This document shows, one piece after another, positions 8,228-18,120 of a stretch of DNA of 64,000 bases; position 1 is the first letter of the stretch, and the number at the start of each line of letters is the position of its first letter. The notes under the pieces were generated by a model. That model did no database searches, was not told the DNA's origin, and was given only the letters and a program-made list of their open reading frames with translations. Origin of the DNA: Prostheceraeus crozeri (lineage: Eukaryota > Platyhelminthes > Polycladida > Euryleptidae); NCBI GenBank assembly GCA_907163375.1, contig CAJQUW010009231.1, positions 1 to 64,000 of the forward strand, written 5' to 3'. Position numbers and translations under genes: made by a program.

Positions 8228-11200
8228 TTATGCTAAGACGTCTCCTGAATGTGGTAGTGTGAGTTTAATTCTTTTGGGTGGTGGTATGTTTGTGTCAGGA
8301 TGTCCATGTGGAAGAGATATGTTGTGTTCTAGCCAGCACCTCTTATCCTCCCATGCTGAAAGCGCCCGTTTCATAAAAGTATGAGTTTTGATCTCATGCG
8401 ACTTAGATTTTAAGATTGTCATATTGACAAACGTTATATTTTTATTTCTATAGGCTTTCCTGAAATTCTTATGTTTCATGTTAGAGACCAATGATCTTGA
8501 TATGCCTTTAGCGCGCTTAATGCTATCATCACTATCCTTTAATTTCATAGAATACATTTTAGGGCGGAGGAGAATCATTTCAGCTATCTCCTTCCCTGCT
8601 GTCTCATCCTTAAAGCAGCCAAGTTTTGCCTTATTTTTGATGGAGTATAGTGGATGATTAGCAGGATAATTTGATGTATCAAAATATCTTTCTAAAGATT
8701 TTCCTACTTCATTAAAATTTAAATCTTTTTGAGTGGTAATACCTAAAAAGAAACTATCTGTGTCACCACCCAACAAACGAACCTCTTTTACGAGAGGACA
8801 CGGTTTTAGTATTTTATAGAAGAGTTGATACATTTCAAGCTTGGAGTAATCTAGAACAGCTTGACCAATATAGATGGGTTTGCACAACTCAACTTCAGAT
8901 TTTATCATTTTAATACCTACAAGATCCTCATCGATTATGTCTCTATCGATGAATAGAGGTGATGAGATCAATTTGTGATACTTTTGATCATCATTAACTA
9001 GTTTGTAGTTTACGCGCTTTCTAACATCCTCCATCGTCTTACCAAATAGACTGTTGTTCTTATATTTATAAAAATCTTTTTCAAAATTATTTTGGGCTAG
9101 TGCACGTTTCTGACTGTTACTATCTATGTAGGGTTTGAGGAAGGCTTTCTGTCTAAATTTAATAATGCGGTGAACTCTTTTTAAAATCATGCCCATTTCT
9201 AAATAAAATTTTAAGATGCTAAAGTGGACTAGATAGTTTTCCTTATCATATTGAGTGAGTAAAAGTTTGCGGCAAGGCTTATACTTGGGTTGTCCACATG
9301 ATTCTAAATCTTTATGAAATTGTTTCATAAAGTCGGAAAACATATCTTTACTCACTTCACCTGATTCGGTGCGAGTGGAAAATCTACGGTTTTATGTTTA
9401 ATATTATTTGGATAGATTAGATCTATCTCAAAATAATATCCCCAATCACCTTCATCTGGAATTGCTAGTATGTTGGAAGGGTTGGAGAAATGTTGAATTT
9501 CACTATCATCTAACCAGCTAAACTCAGAGTGAGGTAGCGGTTTGGATAATGAACTACCATACAAATTATTTTGGTCATAATACTTCAGATGAGTCTGGTC
9601 ATTACCTACTATTTTTGATTTTAACCTATGTTTATTTACAAATGTGAGACCACCGCGAATTCCTCGCTCAAATAAATTATACATCTCTGGATCTTGTAAG
9701 AGATGAATGGTCTCACCAGTCATTTTAAAAGCAGACTTAAATGACATGGCTGGCAGACTGACAAAGTGGACGGGATCTAACTTATCTTCTTCTAATGCCA
9801 CTCGTCGAAACTCCTGAAATACATCAGCCAGCAAAAATACATCTAACTTAAGGTAGGCAATCATATATTCACCAAATGTATGGCAGTCAAATTTTATCCA
9901 TGCATCTTGTGCATGATCATAATCTTCGGTCTTACATTCTGCGCCGGTCAAATCATTTTTAAATTTATCTATGGGCGGAAGAGAAGTCTCGCCGAGTTTA
10001 CTAATTGCATCAAAATATGCATATGGAAAGACTCCTTTCCGCGTGATGACTTCATCGGTTAGATTTGGATATTGTTTCTTAAGATTTTGTGTTAGTGGAA
10101 GAGACTTTAGATTTTGCACGAGAGAGGCCAGTGATGCAGTCATAAATTGGTAGGAATCTAAAAATTTTATATCAAAATAGACCGTCTTATTTTCTTTAGT
10201 TTTATCGACAGGCACTTTTGCTGTCATGGCCATAAACTTCTCTCTCGTTTGTGCTATTACATCAAGCTTCCACTCTTTCATTTGACCTAAACCTCCTTTT
10301 ATTATCATATGGCTGTCGTAGCCCTTGAAATTATGGAAAATGACGGGTAATGTACGCCGCTTCATCCTCAGCGAAAAATTACATTTTGAACAGAGTGCGT
10401 TTCTAAATTTACCAGTGATGTGGTCATGGTCGCGCACTTTCTTAATCTTATCATCGTCAAATGTTTTCCTACATTTGGGGCAAACGTTGCAACTATCAAA
10501 TTTTGCTTGATCATCTGCTGTCATATGCAATGATCTGCGATAGAGTTCACCATCATACTTTTGTTGAAATTTTACAGCCTGTTCGAGGAATTGTAGGAAT
10601 TGGTAAATACAATCCTCACCTTGCCAGACGTGCATTTTATTTTTTCTATTTTGGAAATGGTCATGCCATACTTCATAGCAGGAAATGGCTGCTGGTCGAT
10701 GGATGTTATCATCGATATAACATTCGATGTCAGCATAGATGACACGAAGAGGACTTAGTTCATCGCCATTCTCTCTATATGAAAACTCCTTATCTTTGGG
10801 CATGCGTTCCATTTGCAGTTTACCTCGCTTACACCACTCATAATGAGTTTCAAATTTGTTTTTACTCCTAAAGTTCCGAATGCATCTGTCACAGTAATAA
10901 ATCTCTGATGAGGTAGAATTTCTTAAGTGGTGGTATAAGCGAGAGATTTTGGGAATGCCGCAGTAGTGCCATTCCTCACTATCATCCTGTCTTACTAATA
11001 AAAGGTTGACAACATGATCATAACAACTCGAACGCGAGTTGTAGCGCACACCCTTCAATCCCTTTTCCCAAACATGGAGAACTATTTTAATGTTGTTCAA
11101 TTTTTCAAATTTTTCTATATCTTTAATTTTCATATCGTCACTATTACAGTCATCGAAGTTTAATTCATTCTCCCACTGCCTATAGCTATATGTACGATTT

Positions 11201-12201
11201 CGATTCGCATTGATGTCATTATAGTGGAGAATGGAGAGGACAGCATATTTAAAACATTGCGATTCGCAATCGACATTGATGACTGCTGTTTTGTTTTTTA
11301 AATTTTTTGGAAGTTTAAAGGAGCCTCGACCACTATGATTTCCTAATAAACTGATTTTGAATAAGGCGGACTCAATGCCGTCAAAAATGAGACCGCTATC
11401 GCGCTCGTTAAATTTATCAATATTTAATTTTAATCCTTGGATGTGAAAATTTATCCAAGACTCATAGTCTACAACCTCGGTTGCAGGAGAGGAGGGTATG
11501 TGAAACTCCAACCTCTCTATTATTTGTCCAGTATGGTGGTCGATTTTTACATATTTTATTTTAAGATAGATGAGCGCCTTCATCCTAAAATTGTCTAAAT
11601 TGTTGAAGAGCGCTTCTATCAATGATGAATTTTGATGAAACCATTCCTCAAAGTTAGCAATGGTTTCTGAGGAGTCCATCTGGTAGTTCCTCACTAAATT
11701 ATTTATGGACACTTCAGTGAGTCGGATAGAGGAGGTACCGTTGGTGTAGCTATCGTTCGTGTGTGTATGTTGAAGTCTGTGCGAAGATAGTTCAAAACGT
11801 GTCTCGAAAGACTGAGCGCACAAGTCGCAAGAAAAGGAGACGACGTTAACAGAATCATCCCCACCTCCGGAGATTGATGCCGGCTTAGGTCGACAAACAC
11901 CTCGCTTGATGTGTCGGGTGAGATCCCATTTCCTCGTGAAGATGTGCCCACAGTCAGCACATTCCCACTCGTTACCATGTCGCGACAGTTCTGAGCTGGA
12001 ACTCACATCACCTGAAAGAGAAATCATTCTATCATCTCTGTTCAAGCCTCAGTGTATTGTTGCAACCTACCTTGACTCAATAACTCTAAACTTTCCTCGA
12101 GAAGGGAGGGCGTTGGTGATGAAGTTGATGCCTGAAATTGAGGAAGATGCTATGAACCACACGTTTGAGGGAGATGAGAGAGGAAATCTTCAACTTACCA
12201 T
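8228..12201 (-). pseudogene. protein-primed family B DNA polymerase of a Polinton, two 5' introns, one frameshift
   Basis: Reading from the right: ATG at 12201-12199 alone on exon 1 (donor GTAAGT), exon 2 at 12131-12071, exon 3 from 12011, all joining in frame. Positions below count in the exon-3 open frame. Two C2H2 fingers (29-51, 73-95), a region near 253-370 with SQCFKYAV and WHYCGI resembling the OTU-like cysteine-protease domain often seen in invertebrate Maverick polymerases, a CxxC...H...C finger (385-405), Exo I (YADIECY, 437), an endonuclease VII-type CxxC/DHDH/CxxC block (522-555), Exo II (FHNFKGYDSHM, 570), Exo III (YLKLDVFLLADVF, 731) and Pol motif A (YYDQNNLYG, 822). After a one-base loss near 9357 the next frame carries motif B (NNSLFGKTM) and motif C (GGDTDSF). 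It replicates the element. The single indel may be real decay or an assembly error. Confidence 0.88.
12012..12070 (-). other. predicted 59-nt intron in the polymerase gene
   Basis: The minus strand reads CAAG|GTAGGT at the donor and TTTCTCTTTCAG|GTGATG at the acceptor. The join restores codon G|GT and continues in frame into the zinc fingers. The pyrimidine-rich tract before the AG is good. A second intron, 12132-12198 (67 nt), reads ATG|GTAAGT to CAATTTCAG|GCA. Confidence 0.6.
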
Positions 12202-12494
12202 TTCAATGAAATCAAGTTTAAGGTTGATACTTCTACAAGATAGAGACTTCACTCAATTAATATGTCTCAAATTTGGAATTCACTTGTACACCTCAAATAA
12301 TAGCAGAATTCGCTAGAGAATACTTCACTTATACGTCTCAAAGACAGAGTGAAATGACACGGATGTCACTTTGCTTATATCCTTTCATGCTCATCATTCA
12401 TTGGCTGTTCATTCTGATTGGTTGCTTGTTGATACTTAAGAATTAGAAAAATGTTAAAGTTATCATTATTCAAAGTCAGCATTTCAAAGACAAC
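12202..12494. promoter_or_regulatory. divergent intergenic region between polymerase and 145-residue gene
   Basis: This region must contain the 5' leader of the polymerase (minus) and the promoter of the plus-strand gene at 12495. A GATTGGTTGC box (CCAAT on the opposite strand) lies near 12416-12425 and an AT-rich stretch near 12430-12470. No clean TATA box is seen for either gene. Confidence 0.35.
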
Positions 12495-12932
12495 ATGACA
12501 AGTCCTCCAACAACACCAAATACCGCATTGGAGTTCTCCTCTCCATGCACATCAGCAAAGGTGCTCGTTATACCAAATGCACCAAGAAAGGCGAAGGTGG
12601 AGAAGACATACAATCTCGACAATATACGAAAGTTATCATTATCGGAGGAGGATGAAGAGGAGTTGCCCGACCTAACAGGCATACGGTGGAAATATTTACA
12701 ATATGATGTCGAAGGGGTGATGGAGATGACCAGCAAGTCGCAGTTGCATCAAATATGGGAGTGGTACACCCCTAACTCCCAACCGCGAACCGTGGCGGAG
12801 TGGGCGTACATTGACAACGTGAGGGACGCTGCAGAAGAACGTTTAAAGCAGCTCAACTGTTTTTGTGATCTATGTGAAGTCAGACTCTGGGACGATATTG
12901 ACGATGAAGACCTTTTAAAATACATGCCATAA
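12495..12932 (+). CDS. 145-residue acidic protein, function unknown
   Basis: An intact ORF from ATG (aacATGAC) to TAA at 12930-12932, followed at once by AATAAA (12932-12937 region), a good poly(A) signal. The N-terminal 35 residues are Pro/Thr/Ser-rich, followed by an acidic run (SLSEEDEEELPDL), a Trp-rich middle (IRWKYLQY, QIWEWYTP) and a C-terminal NCFCDLCEVRLW with CxCxxC cysteines. I do not recognise the family. It lies divergent from the polymerase and appears to belong to the element. Confidence 0.6.
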   Translation: MTSPPTTPNTALEFSSPCTSAKVLVIPNAPRKAKVEKTYNLDNIRKLSLSEEDEEELPDLTGIRWKYLQYDVEGVMEMTSKSQLHQIWEWYTPNSQPRTVAEWAYIDNVRDAAEERLKQLNCFCDLCEVRLWDDIDDEDLLKYMP

Positions 12933-13132
12933 TAAATGTTTATTTCGTATTATCTTTGCTTTCATACTGACTTACTTGAATGGGGCTTTAGTGAATAATT
13001 TAACCATGTATACTTCTTCATTTGGAAATAGTAGCACGCTTAGTTTAACTTGCAAATCTTATAACATTTCATATGGGTGATAATGGTAGATGAAATAGTG
13101 TTAAATAAAATTAAGATAGCTTACATGATTCT

Positions 13133-13663
13133 GGGATAGCAATCGACTGCGATCCATGTGTAAAGAGCTTGTTAGACTACGGAAGAGAGAAGTGTGTTAT
13201 GTTGCGTGTGGCGCGTGAGTGTCCTCCCTTTCATTCCATTCATCAATTCGTCTCATTGATAGAGACAGGTAGAACTCATGGCTCTCATAACGTATGCAAT
13301 GGAAAGTTTTAGGCAACCTTCGACAGTTGGCTAAATGTCGCCCTGGCGCGAATGCATACTACGTTGAGACAGAGGCAATCACTTGCAAACATGACGCAGA
13401 GAGGTTTAACAAGATTGACCATTGCCGAATGTCCCTTGCGGTATACATAGCTACGGGTTTCACCGCCGCCCTTTACAGGAACGCCCGTCGAAAGGAAGTA
13501 TTACACCGAACTTCATTTGCAACGTTCAAGTTGACTGATAGCAGATTCAACTTAATGATAGTATTCGCCAGTCCGAAGACTGCCCAGGGCAAACCGCGTG
13601 GAGGTTCTATCATGTCTTGCCCCATGGTGGCCCTTAAGAGAGCCGATGGTTCATTCTCGGGAT
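13133..13663 (+). repeat. 531-bp tandem duplicate, copy 1 (5'-truncated gene copy)
   Basis: Bases 13133-13663 repeat at 14017-14547 with an offset of 884. I saw two substitutions (near 13211 and 13410 in this copy), so the duplication is recent. This copy lacks the start codon and first residues present upstream of copy 2, and carries the same ORF (ATG 13294) ending just past the repeat. It is probably a non-functional partial copy. Confidence 0.85.
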
Positions 13664-13671
13664 TAGGTTGA

Positions 13672-13923
13672 CTATTGGCTTGAATAGTCAAGGGGTATGA
13701 CGGTTAGGTTGTCATAAACCCTATACCGCCTAAGCCGTGCTGGTGCATCTGGCACCTTTCGGATGCGAGTGGTATTCGGAGTCCACACCTCATCCGTCCA
13801 AATGATCCTCTTGATCTTCCCCTTCTTCTCATCCTCATCCCACTCGTCGAGGATGACGAACTCGGGAATGGCGTTGTCTTCATCGATGAAGACGGGAATG
13901 TTGTCGGCAGATGTGGCTTCCAT
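13672..13923 (-). CDS. 83-residue acidic protein, function unknown
   Basis: The ORF lies in the unique spacer between the two 531-bp copies. ATG at 13923 is in strong context (acgATGG), and TATATAAG lies about 42-49 bases upstream on the minus strand, placing a start site near 13940. The protein begins MEATSADNIPVFIDED, is acidic in its first half and basic in the second (TRIRKVPDAPARLRRYRVYD). No known domain is visible. The promoter context makes it more credible than its length alone. Confidence 0.5.
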   Translation of the reverse strand: MEATSADNIPVFIDEDNAIPEFVILDEWDEDEKKGKIKRIIWTDEVWTPNTTRIRKVPDAPARLRRYRVYDNLTVIPLDYSSQ

Positions 13924-13964
13924 CGTGACTTCAAATTGAATGAGAAGCGCTACAATCTTCTGGC

Positions 13965-13972
13965 TTATATAG
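13965..13972 (-). promoter_or_regulatory. TATA box of the 83-residue gene
   Basis: The minus strand reads CCCTATATAAGCC. Its position relative to the ATG at 13923 fits a TATA box with a short leader. On the plus strand the same bases read TTATATAG and lie too close to ATG 13984 to serve that gene in the usual way. Confidence 0.5.
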
Positions 13973-13983
13973 GGTTTTCAACA

Positions 13984-14549
13984 ATGAATTGCTCAACAGC
14001 GAATCAGAATGCTTCAGGGATAGCAATCGACTGCGATCCATGTGTAAAGAGCTTGTTAGACTACGGAAGAGAGAAGTGTGTTATGTTGCGTGTGGCGCGT
14101 GAGTATCCTCCCTTTCATTCCATTCATCAATTCGTCTCATTGATAGAGACAGGTAGAACTCATGGCTCTCATAACGTATGCAATGGAAAGTTTTAGGCAA
14201 CCTTCGACAGTTGGCTAAATGTCGCCCTGGCGCGAATGCATACTACGTTGAGACAGAGGCAATCACTTGCAAACATGACGCAGAGAGGTTTAATAAGATT
14301 GACCATTGCCGAATGTCCCTTGCGGTATACATAGCTACGGGTTTCACCGCCGCCCTTTACAGGAACGCCCGTCGAAAGGAAGTATTACACCGAACTTCAT
14401 TTGCAACGTTCAAGTTGACTGATAGCAGATTCAACTTAATGATAGTATTCGCCAGTCCGAAGACTGCCCAGGGCAAACCGCGTGGAGGTTCTATCATGTC
14501 TTGCCCCATGGTGGCCCTTAAGAGAGCCGATGGTTCATTCTCGGGATAA
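13984..14549 (+). pseudogene. unknown Cys-containing protein, split by a frame change (contains duplicate copy 2)
   Basis: The ATG at 13984 opens a 70-codon frame (MNCSTANQNASGIAIDCDPC...) ending with TAG at 14194-14196. A second frame from ATG 14178 encodes 123 residues (QWKVLGNLRQLAKC ... GGSIMSCPMVALKR). The two overlap by 19 bases in different frames. The same arrangement is present in copy 1, so the break predates the duplication or is functional. No standard slippery heptamer is seen at the join. I do not recognise either part. They may be one decayed gene or two overlapping genes. Confidence 0.45.
14017..14547 (+). repeat. 531-bp tandem duplicate, copy 2
   Basis: Partner of 13133-13663, starting at GGGATAGCAATCG and ending at TCTCGGGAT in both copies. 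Only this copy keeps the upstream coding sequence. Confidence 0.85.
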
Positions 14550-14566
14550 TTCAAGGACTATGGGAC

Positions 14567-15901
14567 TCAAGCTTGCCGCTTCGCCTCCGGCTCGTTGACG
14601 GAAGCAGGTGGGCGCTTCTCTTTGATATCTGTAAAGAAAGAAGTTGTTAGTTATTATCTTGAACTCTAAGTTACTTGTTTTAACTTACAGATCTTCTCAG
14701 GACGTGGCTCGAACAGGAATCCTGTGATCGCCTCCTTGTGGTCGAATGTAAAGTGAAGGCATTCGATACCTTTTTTAGCCCTGCTATAACACATCTCGTC
14801 TCTGCCACGTTCACAGAGGAGCGGTCTTGCGGGCACACGTCCTTTCTTGTCAAGGGGAATGTGGAGGCGACTTGATCGTCGAGTACTGCTACTCATCACT
14901 TGCTGGTGCAGCTCCTGATTAGTCGCCACCACCTTCCCCAACTGCTTTCGCAGCCCTTCCACCTCCTCCCTCATCTTTCTTAACTCCTTCTCCTGACTCT
15001 CTCTCTCGATGAGTAGCTGCTCTTCTTTAGCCTTACTAGCGAGGTGCGAGAACCTCTCGCGATCGAGCTCTCCTTCTTTCTCAAAAAGACTAGCTTGAGT
15101 CTTCTTGAGCTCCTGAGTGACTCGCGAGAGGTTCTCGGAACTCGCTTTATAGAAGAAACAGTCCCTCTTCCACACCTCCAACTCATTCTTCAGCTTGTCA
15201 TAGTTATCAACCAGTGGTGGGCGCATAATGAAGTTGCGACATTGAGCCGCAATCCCACCACTGGTTGATAACTTAGCCGGCTGCACCTCGCTATCGAGGT
15301 CAACGTCCCTCACCGCCTCTACCTCGCTATCGAGGTAGACACTCTCGACTAGGTCAACCTTCGTCGAGCCTTTATCCTCCTCCTCTTCCTCACTGTCGCT
15401 GCTACTTGTAGCCGACTCATCGCTAGAGGAGGAGGAGGAGGATTTACTCGACTTCGGAGAAGACTCAATCGGAGTGGGTGAGAGAGCCTTTGCTGGCACG
15501 CTAGAAGATGGAGCCTCTGCTGACGTGATAGACTCGACAGCAGACTGAGTCTCTAGAATCGGGGTGGGCGAGAGAGCCTTTGCTGGTGCACAAGATGAGG
15601 GAGGCTTTGCTGACGTGATAGCCTCGATAGCACACTGAGTCTCCAGAGCTTTCAACTCTGAGCTGAAGAGACTTTGCTTCGCCTCCTCAGTCAGCTCTGG
15701 TTGACTGCAGCTGCTGTGCTTCGCATGCCACTCCGGTAGCGTCTCGACAAGGCGAGATGCATTATGGCTGCTACAAAAGTATCGAATGCCCCCTACCATT
15801 CGCTTATGTGCACAAGAATGCTTCTTAAAGGCATCGCTACGAAAAATCTTTGAACAGACGCAAAGCTTAAAAGCCGTCTTTGCATTGTTGTAGTTAACCA
15901 T
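14567..15901 (-). CDS. coiled-coil, Ser/acid-rich protein with N-terminal Cys/His motif, spliced
   Basis: The CDS reads complement(join(14567-14628, 14689-15901)), with a 60-nt intron from donor CT|GTAAGT to acceptor TTTCTTTACAG. Splicing replaces a short tail with a basic, Pro-rich C-terminus (KEKRPPASVNEPEAKR). ATG 15901 is in strong context and follows an acceptor-like TTTTCACTTCAG, implying a 5' UTR intron. About 425 residues: an N-terminal CxC...HSC...C/H segment (a possible zinc fold), a 30-residue tandem repeat containing PAKALSPTP, a long Ser run then an EEEEED run, a heptad-rich coiled coil in the C-terminal half, and a basic tail. No family is recognised. A structural or DNA-organising role is possible. 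Confidence 0.65.
15047..15137. repeat. inverted repeat, 16-bp perfect arms, inside coding sequence
   Basis: The arm CGAGAACCTCTCGCGA (15047-15062) is the exact reverse complement of 15122-15137, with a 59-base loop. It lies in the coiled-coil part of the 14567-15901 gene. Confidence 0.8.
15202..15273. repeat. inverted repeat, 20-bp perfect arms, inside coding sequence
   Basis: The arm AGTTATCAACCAGTGGTGGG (15202-15221) is the exact reverse complement of 15254-15273, with a 32-base loop. The mRNA would form a stable hairpin in the middle of the reading frame. Confidence 0.85.
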
Positions 15902-15904
15902 TTT

Positions 15905-16546
15905 CTGAAGTGAAAAGGGGAAAACAATGATTATAATTCCGTAGACGTTTGATAGCAAACGATTGATTCCTAGTTTATAAAAACGGAAAAGAATGATTTT
16001 ACACTTAGTGAGGAATGATAGATTTGAGTGTAGTGAGTGGCACTAGATCCCGTCGACAGCCCGAAGGCCTTGTACTGATCACTAGGGAAGTGAGAGATCT
16101 TCCCCGATACCCGCTCTTTACAGCTGAAGACATCATTGTCACTGCCCCGAAGTGGTAACAGGAACGCCGAGTCAAAGGTAGTGATCAGTAGCTGGGATCC
16201 AACCCCTCAAAGCTGCCTTAGACTTAGTTACATTTCAAATCTGATAGCAGATTTGAACTCAGCATACTTGAAAACCTTAGTCTACATGTTAAAACTTTGA
16301 AAAAACTGAAAATTAAGAATTTTTAAAAAATTCCGCATTTTACTACTCATACTACTTTTAAAAAATTTTATCAGTAGTAAAGACACTATCAAACTCTATC
16401 ACACAAACTTTGAAGTAAGAAGATAGCTTGCCTACTTCAAAAGATAGAGTCCTTTGCAACCCGATATCGGGAGCTCAGAGCGACGACCGTCGCTTACCTC
16501 GTCTTTCGATGAAGTGATCAGACTTGCGTTGTCGGGGGTTTATATA
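15905..16546 (-). promoter_or_regulatory. probable 5' UTR intron and TATA promoter of the coiled-coil gene
   Basis: On the minus strand TATATAAAC (16546-16538) is followed about 40 bases later by GAG|GTAAGCG (donor, exon end 16498). An acceptor TTTTCACTTCAG ends at 15905, just before aaaATGG. This gives a short non-coding first exon and a 592-nt intron. The intervening plus-strand sequence also has the paired motifs TACTGATCACTA (about 16053) and TAGTGATCAGTA (about 16181), which are near reverse complements. No ORF of note lies here. Confidence 0.45.
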
Positions 16547-16823
16547 TGCTCGGAAGAAAACTTAAAATGGCTCTATCTCCGAAAGTATTCATCGTAGCGA
16601 CATGCGGTTTGTTGCAAACGATTTGTCTCATCATTCTCTATCATATGACACCTCAACCATTCTCATATGACCACGGGAAGTTGGTGTGTCAGCACATGAC
16701 CATGTAACATGCCACAAGTGAAAAAATTCCTAAGTGTGGGAGCTCCAGTGTGGTGAAAATTTTGAAAAATTTAAAACTTCCGAATTTTGACCTGGGACCT
16801 TTACCAAAACATTTTTCATCAAA

Positions 16824-17776
16824 TTTCGCTGACGTCCCCCCCCCTCTGGACAGCTTGCTTCGATCTTGGCTTCTAGTGGACGGATTTTGTCGAGTGAGGT
16901 GTCATTTGAAAGCTAAGAGTGAGACAAATTCACTGAAACAAACGGCTTGTTCCTATCTGTCTTCGTTTACATGTGAGACGCCATTTAAGATTTTAGGTCG
17001 GAGCTCACCTGAAAAAATCCTAAGTGTCAGAGTGATTTTGTATGGGAAAAATTAAAAATTTTCCAAAGTGTGGAATTTCGACCTGGGACCTTTACCAAAG
17101 TTTGTTTCATCAAATTTCGCTGACCCCCCCCCCTTTGTTCTAACTTTGGTTCTAGTGGACGGATTTTGTTCGTTCGAGTTGCATTGGAAAGAGGATGAAA
17201 CACTGCTCGACCGCATTTTTCGTTGCGAGTCAATCGGAGCAGCCGTTCAAAAGTTAGAGCGGTTACAAGATTTTAGGTCGGAGCTCACTCTGACACTTAG
17301 GATTTTTTCAGGTGAGCTCCGACCTAAAATCTTGTAACCGCTCTAACTTTTGAACGGCTGCTCCGATTGACTCGCAACGAAAAATGCGGTCGAGCAGTGT
17401 TTCATCCTCTTTCCAATGCAACTCGAACGAACAAAATCCGTCCACTAGAACCAAAGTTAGAACAAAGGGGGGGGGGTCAGCGAAATTTGATGAAACAAAC
17501 TTTGGTAAAGGTCCCAGGTCGAAATTCCACACTTTGGAAAATTTTTAATTTTTCCCATACAAAGTCACTCTGACACTTAGGATTTTTTCAGGTGAGCTCC
17601 GACCTAAAATCTTAAATGGCGTCTCACATGTAAACGAAGACAGATAGGAACAAGCCGTTTGTTTCAGTGAATTTGTCTCACTCTTAGCTTTCAAATGACA
17701 CCTCACTCGACAAAATCCGTCCACTAGAAGCCAAGATCGAAGCAAGCTGTCCAGAGGGGGGGGGACGTCAGCGAAA
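16824..17776. repeat. large palindrome: 465-bp arms around a 23-base loop
   Basis: The left arm 16824-17288 and right arm 17312-17776 are reverse complements in exact register (coordinate sums are 34600 throughout), with few mismatches seen. The loop is 17289-17311. Each arm holds two related units of about 280 bp sharing GACCTGGGACCTTTACCAAA and a run of 8-9 C (G in the right arm). Apparent ORFs in the two arms are mirror images and are not genes. It is probably a foldback repeat or rearranged satellite; an assembly inversion artefact is possible. Confidence 0.9.
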
Positions 17777-18090
17777 AATTTTTATCTCCGATTGCTTTCA
17801 AATTCACCATACAGATGCAGAATTTCACGCTGAATCCGAATCTGGCCTCCGTTTTCACATCCGAGGCTTCGTTTGGACACTACACACCAAAACATCCCAC
17901 AGTTTAACCAAGACAACCTAGACGGTCGCCCAGGTCAACCTAGACGGTCGCCCAAGTCCACCAGGCGGTCGGACACAGACACCCGAGACTCACACACTGC
18001 CGGTTCAGAGGGGGGGGGACGTCAGCGGAACCTCGCCGGTACATCACGACACTGGCGGACCAGAGGGGGGGGGGACTCAGCCACGACGGC
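17750..18090. repeat. three G-run motifs (AGAGGGGGGGG) in a degenerate repeat
   Basis: AGAGGGGGGGG...ACGTCAGCG recurs near 17753, 18007 and (without the exact tail) 18062, continuing the motif of the palindrome's right arm. A duplicated TAGACGGTCGCCCA...GGTC element lies near 17918-17955. The runs of 8-9 G are rare elsewhere in this AT-rich window and could form G-quadruplexes only if clustered in trans or over long loops. Confidence 0.6.
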
Positions 18091-18120
18091 GGCCATCTTG
18101 CGCTATCTGGTGTTCGCCGT

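Noticed and set aside
16750..17745. Several 65-100 codon ORFs on both strands
   Set aside because: They are mirror images of each other within the palindrome arms, so they reflect the repeat and not genes.
12933..18100. Polinton terminal inverted repeat
   Set aside because: I compared the left edge with this region by eye and found no match. The left end is probably outside the window.
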